A stretch of DNA of 64,000 nt from Streptomyces violaceoruber (GTDB taxonomy: Bacteria; Actinomycetota; Actinomycetes; Streptomycetales; Streptomycetaceae), in assembly GCA_000720805.1 (NCBI GenBank), contig JODI01000077.1, forward strand, positions 1 to 64,000, written 5' to 3'. Shown in pieces: positions 1 through 8,532 of this stretch. The first letter of the stretch is position 1. Every line of letters begins with the position of its first letter. A program made the position numbers and the translations under genes. Under the pieces are notes generated by a model, which was not told the DNA's origin, did not search any database, and was given only the letters and a program-made list of their open reading frames with translations.

Positions 1-232
1 ACTCATCGAGCAGGGTGCGGTTGAAGCGTTCGACCTTGCCGTTGGTCTGGGGCCGGTAGGCGCGGGTGAGTTTGCCGGTCGCGCCGAGGTCGGCCAGGGC
101 TTGCTGCCAGGCGAAGCTCTTGCGGCAGAGCCAGGCGTTGTCGGTGAGGACGCGCTCGATGCGGTCGATGCCCGAGGCGGCGAAGAAGGCCGCGGCCCGG
201 CGGAGGAAGGCGGCGCAGGTGGCGGCAGCGCC
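1..232 (-). pseudogene. IS481-family transposase, C-terminal fragment cut by window edge
   Basis: Reading the minus strand from about 232 to 1 gives a piece of an integrase-core (rve) transposase. It contains the LTDNAW segment around a catalytic Asp and the RPQTNGKVERFNR segment carrying the catalytic Glu, both typical of IS481-type enzymes. The frame leaves the window at base 1, so the true C-terminus is not visible. Upstream of about 232 the similarity stops abruptly with no N-terminal helix-turn-helix region, so this is a truncated copy or a deletion joint. Family assignment is from motif recognition only. Confidence 0.7.
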
Positions 233-672
233 TGGAGTGATTCGACAAGGCGGACGCCGTTCAGCCCGCCAAGCCGACTCCAGTCGTCGTACCGCGCCGT
301 CATTCGAGCCGTTCCCAGAGCCACTTCCCAATGGGAGCAGAGCCTTCGAGCTCCTCACGAGGGCGAGGACTCTGGGCAGGCTGGGGCCACGGACGGCTGA
401 TGGAGCTGAGCCGACGACCTGTACGTGGCGATACCGAAGCTGCGCAGCGGCAGCTCAGAGCGAGGTCTCACGGATCTGCGGTGACTTGGACGAACAGCTC
501 ACGGCCTTCCGCGGCCAACCCCTGGAGCGTTCCGGAGCGGTGGCCCGATCGACGTCCACGAAAGTCCGCAGCTTTACCCCGTCGCTGCCCTCGGGGCCGC
601 GCTGGTGGAACATCAGACGGGAGGGGTCGGGGTCCGCCCTGCGGGACAGCGATCGTGAGTCATGGTTGTGGA
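233..672. other. Intergenic stretch, no gene recognised
   Basis: Roughly 440 bases lie between the IS481 fragment and the secreted lyase-like gene. Open frames exist on both strands because of the high GC, but none shows a convincing start, ribosome binding site or protein family signature. Confidence 0.5.
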
Positions 673-1407
673 TCAGTCGACGTCGCCGTATGTGGTTCCG
701 GCCTTGAGGTCGTCGATGTAGTTGACGACGCTGCTTCCCTCTGCCCCGTAGGTGCCCCACTTCGGGTCGTTGCTGCTGTCGAAGGTGCGGCAGGCCCATC
801 GAGTGGTGCCGTCGCTGAATGTCTGTTGTTTGCCGTTGAAATAGAGCTCGACCCATCCGCCCTTGGTCGCGTCGGACAGATGCAGCCCGATCGCGTAGCG
901 GTTCCACTGGCCGGCCGAGACGGGCGCCGACCAGATCGTGTAGACGTTGCCGTCGGGCTGACGCTGGATCACCGTGGCGCGGCCGCCGATCATCTTCAGC
1001 ACGACCGGCCAGTTCTGGATGTGATCACCGTAGGACTTCCACTGGAAGTTGGCGTTGTTGTCGACAGTGCTGGACAGCTTGCTCGACCAGCCGAACCAGT
1101 AGGTCTTCCCGTTCTGGAAGGTGTACTTCGCGCCGTCGACCTTGATGCCGTGGCTCTCGCAGCGGTTGCTGCCGCTCGGCTTGCTGTATTTCCAGATCGT
1201 GCCCCGCTGTGCGTCGTTCACCGTGGTGATGGTGCCGGGGGCGTCACAGTTCAGCAGTCCGAACACCCTGGTGCCGCCGGAGGCATCGCCGGTCCAAATG
1301 GAAGCGGCCTGAGCCGGCCATGCGAGCGCGAGCTGGCAGACGGCGGCGCCGACGGGTAACGCCGACAACAGCGTCCTCGTACGACGTGTCATGGGTCGAA
1401 CAGGCAT
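673..1407 (-). CDS. Secreted polysaccharide lyase-like protein (heparin lyase I / PF14099 type)
   Basis: A 244-residue exported protein. Residues 1-34 form a signal peptide with arginines, a hydrophobic core and an AQA cleavage site, so it should act outside the cell. The mature part is rich in Trp, Gly and Asn and resembles the jelly-roll polysaccharide lyase family that includes heparin lyase I-like and glucuronan lyase-like enzymes. A conserved-looking NDPKWG block is near the C-terminus. The start at 1407 is favoured over an in-frame ATG at 1392 because GAAGGAG lies five bases upstream of it. The substrate is inferred only at family level. The gene is alone, with no sugar transporter next to it on the same strand. 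Confidence 0.6.
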   Translation of the reverse strand: MPVRPMTRRTRTLLSALPVGAAVCQLALAWPAQAASIWTGDASGGTRVFGLLNCDAPGTITTVNDAQRGTIWKYSKPSGSNRCESHGIKVDGAKYTFQNGKTYWFGWSSKLSSTVDNNANFQWKSYGDHIQNWPVVLKMIGGRATVIQRQPDGNVYTIWSAPVSAGQWNRYAIGLHLSDATKGGWVELYFNGKQQTFSDGTTRWACRTFDSSNDPKWGTYGAEGSSVVNYIDDLKAGTTYGDVD

Positions 1408-1780
1408 CTCGGCTCCTTCTGGGGCACTTCTGAGGCGGGCTGGGACCGTAGCCGATTGACATGACCAGGTCCATACTTTTGGCGGCCCTTCTCGGGCTAC
1501 TGCTCGCCGGTGAGCCGGCCCTTACGGGCATCGACACGGTGGCGCGGGCCCAAGCCGTCTGAACGCCGTGTCCAGGCAAAGGCGCTCAACTCGCGGCCGC
1601 GCACCGCTGAAGTGCTCCACCTGCGCCGCTTGCTCAACGACACACATCAGTTGCCGTCGCCACCGTCGCTGAGGGGCCCTTCGCCAGGGCTGCCCGTGCC
1701 GCTCGGTTGCGACGGCTGTTCGGCCCAGCGCCCCTACCAGGCCGGCATCCCGCAGACGCGGATCGAGGAGTTGTCCGAAG
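1408..1780. other. Intergenic stretch with no intact gene
   Basis: This holds the promoter region of the lyase-like gene, then sequence leading into a decayed IS5-type transposase. No continuous N-terminal transposase domain could be recognised here. Confidence 0.4.
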
Positions 1781-1784
1781 AGCG

Positions 1785-2175
1785 TCTTCTCAAACGGCCG
1801 CAAGCGCCACCTCGCGGTCGGCACCCGCGGCTCACCCCTGCGGGTCCTGGTCACCCCCGACGACCCGACCGGTCACGACGCCACCCAGGAAGTCCTCTTC
1901 CGCTGAGGCTCATGGACCCAGCGATCACCGTGGTCTGGGCCCGGCTCCGGCGGCCAAGTTCGTCAACTGGCCAGGAACACCCCGAAGCTGACGGTCAACG
2001 TCGTCTCCCGCCCACCCGGACACCCCGGCGTCGTCGCAACTGCCCCGGCGCCGGGTCGAGGAGCGGTCCTTGTCGGGGGATTGTGCGCGCGCCGCAACGT
2101 CCGCGACTACGAGGGCTTACCCAGTGTTCCGAGGCGCACATCATCTGGGCAGCGATCGCCCTGATGACCGGAGCC
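1785..2175 (+). pseudogene. IS5-family transposase relic
   Basis: Pieces of a DDE transposase occur in at least two frames. NGRKRHL followed by an LVTP segment starts near 1793, and the C-terminal RRNVRDYE segment followed by EAHIIWAAIALMT ends near 2172. These match the end of Streptomyces IS5-type transposases, where the catalytic Glu lies in the HRRNVRDYE region. Frameshifts at about 2120 and earlier, plus the missing N-terminal half, make it non-functional. No inverted repeats were found. Confidence 0.55.
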
Positions 2176-2241
2176 ACTCCAGGAGCAGGGGCGCACCAGC
2201 CCCCGTCCCACCAGACCCTGGTCCCCCCTGCGTACCGCGGA

Positions 2242-3240
2242 CTACACCCGGGTGTGCGGCATTGTGGTGGAGCGCACGATGAGCCGTGGAGCGCGTTGCG
2301 TGGGGCGGGTTGGGCGGCCGGTGTCCTCGACCCGGGCGGTCAGCATGGTCACCGCAGTCGCTCCCATGTCCTGGCGGGGGGTGTCGATGGTGGTCAGGTC
2401 GATATAGCCGAACTGGGCGAGCACGGTGTTGTCGAAGCCGACCAGCGACAGGTCTTCCGGTGCGCTCATGTCTCGGTGTTTGAGGGCCGCGAGGACGCCG
2501 AGGGCGGACAGGTCGTTGGCCGCGAAAACAGCGGTAGGAGGGTGGGGACTCGAAAGCAGGGTCTCCGCCGCTCGTCTACCGCCGTGCTCGGTGTAGTCCC
2601 CGCGGACAATGCGGCTGTATGCGGACAGTCCATGCTGCTCCATGGTGTCGAGGTAGGACCGGCGGTGACTCTCGGCCCCGGGGCCCTTGCCGCCGTCGAT
2701 GTGGGCGATGTCCTCATGGCCGAGGCCGACGAGATGTTCGACGGCGAGGCGGGTGCCCTTCCGGGTGTCGACTGTGACCGAGTCGACGCCCTGTACATGA
2801 CGGCCCACGACGACGAGGGGTACGCGGCCGGCGAGCTCACGCAGGTCCGTCGCTCTCAGACGGGGACCGACGAGGACGATGCCGTCCACTCGGTGCTCCA
2901 GCAGGCCGTCGATGGCCCGTCGCTCGGTTTCTGTGGTCAGAAGTTCTCCTCCCGTGAGGAGCACTCCGTAGCCGGCCTGCTCGGCCTGTTCCTGGACGCC
3001 GGTGAAGATCTCCGTGTACACGGGATTGCGCAACTCTGCCAGGACGACCCCCACCGTCATGGTGCGTCGGCTGGCGAGCTGGGCGGCATGGGCGTTGGGG
3101 CGGTAGCCCAGCTCGGCCGCCGCCTTCAGCACGGCCTCCCGGCGCCGTGCGGAGACGCGGGGGTCGTTCCGCATCACCAGGCTGGCCAAGGACCGCGATA
3201 CGCCGGCTCGGGCCGCGACATCCTCCAGCGTTACCGACAC
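2242..3240 (-). CDS. LacI-family transcriptional regulator
   Basis: A 332-residue LacI/GalR repressor. Residues 1-50 carry the helix-turn-helix and hinge (TLEDVAARAGVSRSLAS through GYRPN). The rest is a periplasmic-binding-protein-like effector domain with VDSVTVD and VFAANDLSALG blocks. The start is a GTG at 3240, chosen because GGGAGG sits four bases upstream and because the DNA-binding domain begins exactly there, although the frame is open further upstream. It is divergent from the sugar-binding lipoprotein gene at 3449, and two matching palindromes lie between them, so it probably represses that gene and itself. The ligand is likely a sugar, by family. Confidence 0.9.
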   Translation of the reverse strand: MSVTLEDVAARAGVSRSLASLVMRNDPRVSARRREAVLKAAAELGYRPNAHAAQLASRRTMTVGVVLAELRNPVYTEIFTGVQEQAEQAGYGVLLTGGELLTTETERRAIDGLLEHRVDGIVLVGPRLRATDLRELAGRVPLVVVGRHVQGVDSVTVDTRKGTRLAVEHLVGLGHEDIAHIDGGKGPGAESHRRSYLDTMEQHGLSAYSRIVRGDYTEHGGRRAAETLLSSPHPPTAVFAANDLSALGVLAALKHRDMSAPEDLSLVGFDNTVLAQFGYIDLTTIDTPRQDMGATAVTMLTARVEDTGRPTRPTQRAPRLIVRSTTMPHTRV

Positions 3241-3269
3241 GCAACCTCCCGGACCTCTTGACGTACGTG

Positions 3270-3283
3270 TTGGAGCGCTCCAC
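3270..3283. promoter_or_regulatory. LacI-type operator 1
   Basis: TTGGAGCGCTCCAC is one base away from a perfect 14-bp palindrome with a central CG, the classic form of a LacI-family operator. It lies 30 bases upstream of the LacI-type start. A second, perfect copy lies 25 bases further on. Confidence 0.75.
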
Positions 3284-3294
3284 AGTCTAAGCCA

Positions 3295-3308
3295 TTGGAG
3301 CGCTCCAA
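3295..3308. promoter_or_regulatory. LacI-type operator 2
   Basis: TTGGAGCGCTCCAA is a perfect palindrome with a central CG, in the divergent intergenic region between the regulator and the sugar-binding lipoprotein gene. The 25-bp centre-to-centre spacing from operator 1 would place two dimers at a slight angle around the helix. Confidence 0.8.
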
Positions 3309-3448
3309 CAGAATGCCGACGTCCTGCCCCACGACACCGCTCGAGCCGCTCGATTCTCCCGGGCCCAGGCTCTGAGCTCGCGTGATCCCCTCTCCCCATC
3401 CCCCTCTGGCCTCTCCCTCTCCCGGTCGCACAGTAAGGTTCAGAAAAG

Positions 3449-4462
3449 ATGCACCGCACTTCTCGACCCCGTAGATCCGCCTCCCTCATGGCCGTGGCCG
3501 TGGCGGCGGCACTGACCCTCGCCGGCTGCACCAGCAGTTCGGGCGGGAAGAAGGCCGAGGAAGGCGTCGGCGGCGTGTCCGCGGGCAAGGCCACCACGCC
3601 CCGTCTGACCGTAGCGATGATCACCCACCAGGGGCCTGGCGACACCTTCTGGGACATCGTCCGCAAGGGCGCGCAGGCCGCCGCCGCGAAGGACAACATC
3701 CGGCTCCTCTACTCCAACGATCCGAGCGCGGGCAACCAGGCCAGCCTGGTCCAGAACGCCATCGATCAGAAGGTCGACGGCATCGCCGTCACGCTGGCCA
3801 AGCCCGAGGCCATGAAGGATGTCGTACACAAGGCCACGGCAGCGGGTATCCCCGTCGTCGGCCTCAACTCCGGTGTGAGCGAGTGGAAGAAGCTCGGCCT
3901 GATGGAGTTCTTCGGTCAGGACGAGACGGTGGCCGGCGAGGCGTTCGGAAAGAAGCTGAACGAGGTCGGCGCCAAGAAGGCCGTGTGCGTCATCACCGAG
4001 CAGGGCAACATCGGCCTCACCCAGCGCTGCGACGGCGTGAAGAAGACCTTCCAGGGCAAGACGCAGAACCTCTACGTCAACGGCACCGACATGCCTGCCG
4101 TGAGGGCGACGATCACCGCCAAGCTGCAGCAGGACCGCTCCATCGACTACATCGTCAGCCTCGGTGCCTCGTACGCGCTGACCGCCGTGCAGTCCGTGTC
4201 CGAGGCGGGCAGCAAGGCCAAGATCGCCACCTTCGACCTGAACAAGGACCTCACCGGCGCCATCAGCAAGGGCACGATCCAGTTCGCGGTCGACCAGCAG
4301 CCCTACCTCCAGGGCTACCTGGCGATCGACTCGTTGTGGCTGTACAAGACGAACGGCAACTACATGGGCGGTGGTGAGCAGCCGGTCCTGACCGGCCCGG
4401 CCTTCGTCGACAAGTCCAACGTCGACCAGATCGCCCAGTTCGCCGCGAAGGGCACTCGTTGA
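3449..4462 (+). CDS. Sugar ABC transporter substrate-binding lipoprotein (RbsB-like)
   Basis: A 337-residue lipoprotein. The N-terminus is basic and then hydrophobic, ending in a lipobox LAGC with the lipidated Cys at residue 27, followed by a Ser/Gly-rich linker. From residue about 53 (LTVAMITHQGPGDTFWD) it matches periplasmic binding protein family 1 (ribose/galactose type), with the expected DQKVDGIAV and IATFDLN segments. It should hold a sugar outside the membrane for an ABC importer. The gene normally precedes permease and ATPase genes, but none is present. The next gene starts on the last base of this stop codon. Likely repressed by the divergent LacI-type regulator. Confidence 0.88.
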   Translation: MHRTSRPRRSASLMAVAVAAALTLAGCTSSSGGKKAEEGVGGVSAGKATTPRLTVAMITHQGPGDTFWDIVRKGAQAAAAKDNIRLLYSNDPSAGNQASLVQNAIDQKVDGIAVTLAKPEAMKDVVHKATAAGIPVVGLNSGVSEWKKLGLMEFFGQDETVAGEAFGKKLNEVGAKKAVCVITEQGNIGLTQRCDGVKKTFQGKTQNLYVNGTDMPAVRATITAKLQQDRSIDYIVSLGASYALTAVQSVSEAGSKAKIATFDLNKDLTGAISKGTIQFAVDQQPYLQGYLAIDSLWLYKTNGNYMGGGEQPVLTGPAFVDKSNVDQIAQFAAKGTR

Positions 4463-5772
4463 TGAGCCTGGACCGGCGGGCGGCGCCGGCGGTGACCACA
4501 CCGCCGGTCCCCGGCCCCACCGGTTCCCTCGCCGCAGCCGACTCGGTCTCCTCAGTCACCCCAGAGCCTGTACCCCGGCCGCGCGGGAGAGAAGCGGGCC
4601 GGACCGGAGCCGATGTCGTGCGGGTTGAGGGCTGGGCCCGCACCCCATTCGAAGCCCTCGCCGATGTGTTCGCGCGAGTCGTCGCGGAACAGGGAGACGG
4701 TGCCGCCGCCCTTGCGATCTACCTGGACGGGCATCCTGTCGTAGACCTGTCATCCGGAGGCCCTCGCGACGCCCGGTACCTGTTGTTCTCCGTTTCCAAA
4801 GGCGTCTCGGCGATCGCCGCCCAGCACGCTCACGCCGACGGACGGCTCGACCTCGATGCCCCAATCTGCGATGTCTGGCCCGCCATGCGGCGCACAGCGA
4901 CCCGCCGCATCACCACCCGCCACGTGCTCACACACCGGGCGGGACTGCCCGTGGTCGACCGGAAGCTCACCCTGGAAGATCACGTGGCCGGAAGACTCGA
5001 GGCCGCCCTGGAGCGGCAGGAACCCTACTGGGAGCCCGGGACCAGGCACGGCTACCACGCCATCACCTACGGAGCCCTGCTCGACGGCGTCTTCCAACGG
5101 GCTCTGGGCACCAGCGTCGCCGAGTACATCCACGCACACCTCCGGCACCCGCTCGGCCTCGACCTCGCACTCGGGGTTCCACCGTCGGACAGCCACGACG
5201 TCCTGCCGCTGCGGACACGGCCCCCGATGCGCACCCCGCTGCAGTCGGCCCGCCCTGGGCCGCTCTTCGATGCCGTCGGGCTCGGACTGCTCGATGACCC
5301 CTCGGTCTTCAACCAGCCGGATGTTCTCGCAGCCCCCTGGCCCGCGACCAACGTGGTCGCCGGTGCCCACGCCCTGGCACGGCTGTATGCCGCGACCGTC
5401 GGACCGGTTGACGACGTGCGCCTGCTGGACAGCGAGAGCAGCGCCGCGCTTGCCCGCACCCGATCGATCGGGCTCGACGAGGTCCTCGGCGAGCCATCCC
5501 ACTTCGGGTCCGGAGTCCAAAGGCCTACTGCTCGGCTTCCCCTGCTGGGACCGGACTCGTACGGACATGACGGGCACGCCGGCTCTCTTGCGCTGGCCGA
5601 TCCGCGGTTCTCCGTCGGCATGGCCTTCACCACCAATGTCAGTCCGCCCGTCGGCGGAGCGAGTGCGGCGGCCCTCACACTCATCGCGGCAACCAGGCAC
5701 TGCCTGAACACATCCGGCCGCAATGCCTACCTGGAGAAAATGAGTCGCCCAGATCGGCCACCGGTCGCGTAG
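4462..5772 (+). CDS. Serine hydrolase of the beta-lactamase / EstB family
   Basis: The frame from ATG 4462 encodes 436 residues. SVSK at residues 110-113 is the catalytic SxxK motif. A GYHAITYG segment supplies the Tyr region and GHDGHAG the third motif, as in class C beta-lactamase-like esterases and DD-peptidases. The first 50 residues are Pro/Ala-rich and unlike this family. The normal family start (RVEGW) matches an in-frame GTG at 4618 with GGAG eight bases upstream, which gives a 384-residue protein. The ATG at 4462 shares its A with the stop of the sugar-binding gene, as a transporter gene would. The long N-terminus may therefore be the start of a lost permease or ATPase gene joined to the hydrolase. 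Substrate unknown. Confidence 0.8.
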   Translation: MSLDRRAAPAVTTPPVPGPTGSLAAADSVSSVTPEPVPRPRGREAGRTGADVVRVEGWARTPFEALADVFARVVAEQGDGAAALAIYLDGHPVVDLSSGGPRDARYLLFSVSKGVSAIAAQHAHADGRLDLDAPICDVWPAMRRTATRRITTRHVLTHRAGLPVVDRKLTLEDHVAGRLEAALERQEPYWEPGTRHGYHAITYGALLDGVFQRALGTSVAEYIHAHLRHPLGLDLALGVPPSDSHDVLPLRTRPPMRTPLQSARPGPLFDAVGLGLLDDPSVFNQPDVLAAPWPATNVVAGAHALARLYAATVGPVDDVRLLDSESSAALARTRSIGLDEVLGEPSHFGSGVQRPTARLPLLGPDSYGHDGHAGSLALADPRFSVGMAFTTNVSPPVGGASAAALTLIAATRHCLNTSGRNAYLEKMSRPDRPPVA

Positions 5773-5839
5773 CAGGCGCGTGTTGTCTCCCGGGAACGTC
5801 GAGTGCCTTACGACTCGTGACAAAAGGAGGTTCCTGGAC

Positions 5840-6128
5840 AGGGGACGAGTTGGCCGTGCGCATGCAGGGCATGGATCCCACCCCGGAGCTCCAGCTCAAG
5901 GAGCGGCGGTGGCTGCCCGTGCCGGCCCCGCGCCTGTCGACCCCGGTGCGGTTCGGTGAACCGTCCGCGCGCTTCCCCAAACCCTGGACCGTGATGACGT
6001 GGGTTCACGGCGAGCCGCTGGACCACACCTCGATCAGCCGCGGCGACCACGCGGCCGACACTCTGGCCGGCTTCCTCAGGGCACTCCACGTGGAGGCGCC
6101 CGCCGCGCGATGCAGCAGAGTCATCCTC
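5840..6128 (+). pseudogene. Aminoglycoside phosphotransferase (APH) family fragment
   Basis: About 95 residues of an APH-fold small-molecule kinase: GDELAVRM, then a RRWLPVPAPRL block, a TWVHGEP hinge-like segment and DTLAGFLRALH. These correspond to part of the N-lobe and the hinge. The ATP-binding start of the N-lobe is missing, and the catalytic HGD loop and everything after it are lost at about 6128, where the frame turns into unrelated sequence. It cannot be functional. Confidence 0.6.
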
Positions 6129-6477
6129 ACGGCCTTCGTGCTGGACGTGTGTGTTCCTTGGTCGGAGCACATGTTCAGAAGAACGCCGCTTTCGCGTACG
6201 GCAGTTGCCGGACCGAGTGATCAAGTTCGACGCACCGTTCGACGCCGGTCGTCAAGGACCAAGCGAGGGCCTGTAACGCTTGCTCATGTGCTCCTGCCAC
6301 TCAACCTGGACTGCGCCTCCTGGACCCGAACGTCTTGGTCCGGGCTGTCCAGTTCGGCGGGGAACTTCACCCTGTCGACCGGTGCCGGGCTTGCGGGCCC
6401 CGTGAGTCACAGGACCTCGCTCCGGTAGGTCGAGGCCACCTCGGCCACGCGGGGCGGCGCCAGGAGCTGGAGTTTCT
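6129..6477. other. Unassigned sequence between gene fragments
   Basis: About 350 bases between the APH fragment and the integrase fragment. No start, ribosome binding site or recognisable family was seen on either strand. It is probably more fragment DNA. Confidence 0.35.
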
Positions 6478-6556
6478 GGTGTTGATATCGGCGTGTCCGG
6501 CGATGACGTGGGCGATATGAGGTGGCAGGCCGCTGCGGATCGCGTCGGTGATGAGA
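6478..6556 (-). pseudogene. Tyrosine recombinase fragment
   Basis: About 25 codons read ITDAIRSGLPPHIAHVIAGH and continue with ADINT. This is the conserved segment following the HxxR motif of tyrosine integrases, with the second catalytic His/Trp position (AGHADINT). Neither the upstream Arg box nor the downstream catalytic Tyr is present. It abuts a Ku fragment on the opposite strand. Confidence 0.5.
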
Positions 6557-6690
6557 AGGTGTGCGAGCTGGAAGACCGCGAGGTCAGCCAAGGGGAGATC
6601 GGCAAAGGGTACGAGTACGCCAAGGGACAGATCGTCCCGATCTCGGACGCGGAGTTGAAGGAGCTGCCGCTGCCCACGGCGAAGACACCT
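6553..6690 (+). pseudogene. Ku-type non-homologous end-joining protein fragment
   Basis: The + strand encodes KVCELEDREVSQGEIGKGYE and a following PISDAELKELPLPTAKT. Bacterial Ku proteins carry this block in the beta-barrel core, after the N-terminal arm. Only about 45 residues survive. The N-terminal arm, the rest of the core and the C-terminal extension are absent. The join to the opposite-strand integrase fragment is within a few bases. Confidence 0.6.
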
Positions 6691-6773
6691 CACGTTGTTA
6701 TGCCGTCAGGTCGGCCGGCCGTGAGGGCCGGGGTCTTCGCACAGAGCTGACCGGGCTTGGAGAGAATCCCGGC

Positions 6774-7475
6774 ATGGTGATGGCACGGCACTGGTACTCC
6801 TCGTCGCCCGTCGTGGACGGGCACGCGCTCCTGGATGAGCCGGGCTTCTGACCCACGTACTTGGCGGACCTGGCTGAGGGGTTCGCGCCGGAAGCCTTCG
6901 GATCGGACGCGGGCGACGCGGGCGCCATGCTGGGCACGCTCCACGACCCGTCGGCGTGGCCCATGTTCACGGTGCCTCTGGCCGGCGGCTTCGCGATCGT
7001 CGTGCACTTCAACAGCGGCGAGGAGTTCACGACCACGGACTACTTCCTCACACATTCCGACTGGAGCCAGGATCTCGTCCTGGCCAGTGACGATCAGGAC
7101 CGCATCGGCCCGGGGCTGTGCTGGCCCGAGCTGTCCGCACTGGTGGAGGCGCCTGCGGCCGCTGTTGGCATCACCAACCCCCATGCCCGGCTCCTTCTCC
7201 TCCTGCCCGTTCTGGGCGACACGGCGGTCTCGGAGGACGCGGTGGCTGCCGTCGTCCAGGCCCTCGTTGCTGCAGGGGCTCCCGAGGCGAGCGAACCGTT
7301 GGCCAGGCAGCTTCTCCAAGGGCACCCGATGTGGGGCGGCGAGGACTGGTGGTTCGACACGGATGAGCGGAGCTGGATCTGCGAAGGTGATCACAGCCCC
7401 CGCAAGGTCCCCCTGGGCGACCACCTACCCCCGCAGCAGCGGGCTGCTCTCGAATCCTGCCTCACCCGCCGCTGA
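6774..7475 (+). pseudogene. Conserved hypothetical protein split by an in-frame TGA
   Basis: An ATG at 6774 (or 6780) opens a frame reading ARHWYSSSPVVDGHALLDEPGF, then a TGA at 6849-6851, and the same frame continues as PTYLADLAEGF to a stop at 7473-7475. Without the TGA the product would be about 233 residues. The downstream part alone can start at a TTG at 6861 and gives 204 residues with no visible signal peptide or membrane segment. A TGG-to-TGA change is the simplest explanation. I do not recognise the family. The stop could be a real nonsense mutation, a sequencing error, or a restart site. Confidence 0.55.
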
Positions 7476-7842
7476 CGAGCTCAGACCGCGTTCGCGGCGG
7501 CCGTAGCTGGAGCAGGACCGAGGGCGAGCGATTCGCATACGTTCGCCCCTGCTGGAGCCAGTGGCTGAGCTGGCCGATCATGCGGTGCTCATCTCGCAGC
7601 GGGTCGCCCGCCGGGCGGAGCGGTCGAAGACCAGTCCGGCGATCGCGAGGGGGTCTCGGTATAGGTCTCACGTCGTCCGGTGAACCGTTGGAGGGCCGTA
7701 CATAAGGTCATTTCTGGTCGCGGAGTCGCCCCGCCGGTGGCCGCGGGCTGCGGCGGAGGCCTTGATGACCTGGGAGCCGTGACCTGGGCTGGATGTGCGC
7801 TTTCGCGCTTGAGACCCGCAGCAGGTGCCTGAGGGTGACCGG
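7476..7842. other. Intergenic stretch, no gene recognised
   Basis: About 370 bases between the split hypothetical gene and the tRNA. A short minus-strand frame around 7560-7660 has protein-like composition, but no family, start or ribosome binding site could be supported. Confidence 0.35.
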
Positions 7843-7919
7843 TGGCAGGGGCGGCAGGAGTCGAACCTGCGGCATCCGGCTTTGGAGGCCGGCGCTCTGG
7901 CCATCTGAGCTACACCCCT
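7843..7919 (-). tRNA. tRNA-Trp (anticodon CCA)
   Basis: The minus strand folds into a complete cloverleaf. The acceptor stem AGGGGTG pairs with CGCCCCT (one G-U), the discriminator is G and the CCA end is encoded at 7843-7845. The D stem is GCTC/GAGC. The anticodon stem CCGGC/GCCGG encloses loop CTCCAAA with anticodon CCA. The T stem GCAGG/CCTGC encloses TTCGACT. All usual conserved bases are present, so it should be functional. It sits next to a LexA/S24-like fragment and a recombinase relic. tRNA genes are common integration sites, so it may have been an attachment site. Confidence 0.93.
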
Positions 7920-7925
7920 TTGACG

Positions 7926-8133
7926 AGTGACAGCTTGGCATGACCAACAGGTCCGCTTCCAAGGGATTTCCGTCTCTCGCAGAAGGCGCAGGTCGCCGAC
8001 GACCTTGCCGAGGATCTGCGCCTGGTCGCCGGGGACGGGCTCGTAGGCCGGGTTGCGGGGCATGAGGCACACCTGCCCGTTCTGTCGGCGCAGTACCTTG
8101 CCCGTGGCCTCGTCCTCAAGGAGGGCGGCGACG
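7926..8133 (-). pseudogene. LexA/S24 peptidase-like fragment
   Basis: The minus-strand frame reads DEATGKVLRRQNGQVCLMPR, then NPAYEPVPGDQAQILGKVV. This is the end of a LexA/UmuD-type S24 peptidase, with the catalytic Lys region missing or changed and the final ILGKVV strand intact. The DNA-binding half is lost upstream of about 8133. Instead of ending at a stop, the frame runs on through the tRNA-Trp gene, so the normal 3' end has also been replaced. Such repressors often control integrative elements. Confidence 0.5.
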
Positions 8134-8264
8134 TTCTACGGGGTTCCTATAAGTGTGGTGTGACGTGGTGCGAGTGTTCCTCGTTGGCACTTGGACGCTC
8201 GTACTCGCAGGGTGTGGCTCTGTGGCGGGTTGTTGCATGATCCGTCAGAGCACCGGAGTTACGC

Positions 8265-8531
8265 ATGCGGGCTTTCCCCGTGGTCCTGCCCTCGGGCACG
8301 CGGTACTGGACCGTCCTCGATGACGACCTCCTCGTCGTCCCCGTCGCGGACAGCTGGGGGCGATACCAGCGCTTCGGTCGCAGCCGAGCCGAACTCACGA
8401 CCAAGACGAACGCGGGAGGCGCGGCGCTCTACCTCCGTTGGTGCGGTGCAACCGGCCGCGACTGGAGGAAGGCCGCTCGCGACCTCGGCTTGTTCATCGT
8501 CTGGCTGAAGCACACTCCCCCGAGCGGATGA
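8265..8531 (+). pseudogene. Tyrosine recombinase N-terminal fragment (Tn554-like TnpA)
   Basis: The start MRAFPVVLPSGTRYWTVLDD is followed by an Arg/Thr-rich SAM-like core-binding segment (AGGAALYLRWC, then DLGLFIVWLKH). This matches the N-terminal domain of Streptomyces recombinases that travel as two recombinases plus a small helper. The catalytic domain is missing. After residue 88 the frame stops and the sequence continues, in another frame, as the C-terminal end of a second recombinase, so a deletion has removed about two thirds of the pair. Confidence 0.6.
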
Positions 8532-8532
8532 G

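Noticed and set aside
3440..4501. Long minus-strand frame opposite the sugar-binding gene
   Set aside because: The + strand frame has a lipobox and a complete binding-protein fold. The opposite frame shows no family features.
7843..7919. tRNA-Trp as a UGA suppressor for the nearby split gene
   Set aside because: The anticodon is CCA and the D stem has the normal C11-G24 pair; the known G24A suppressor change is absent.
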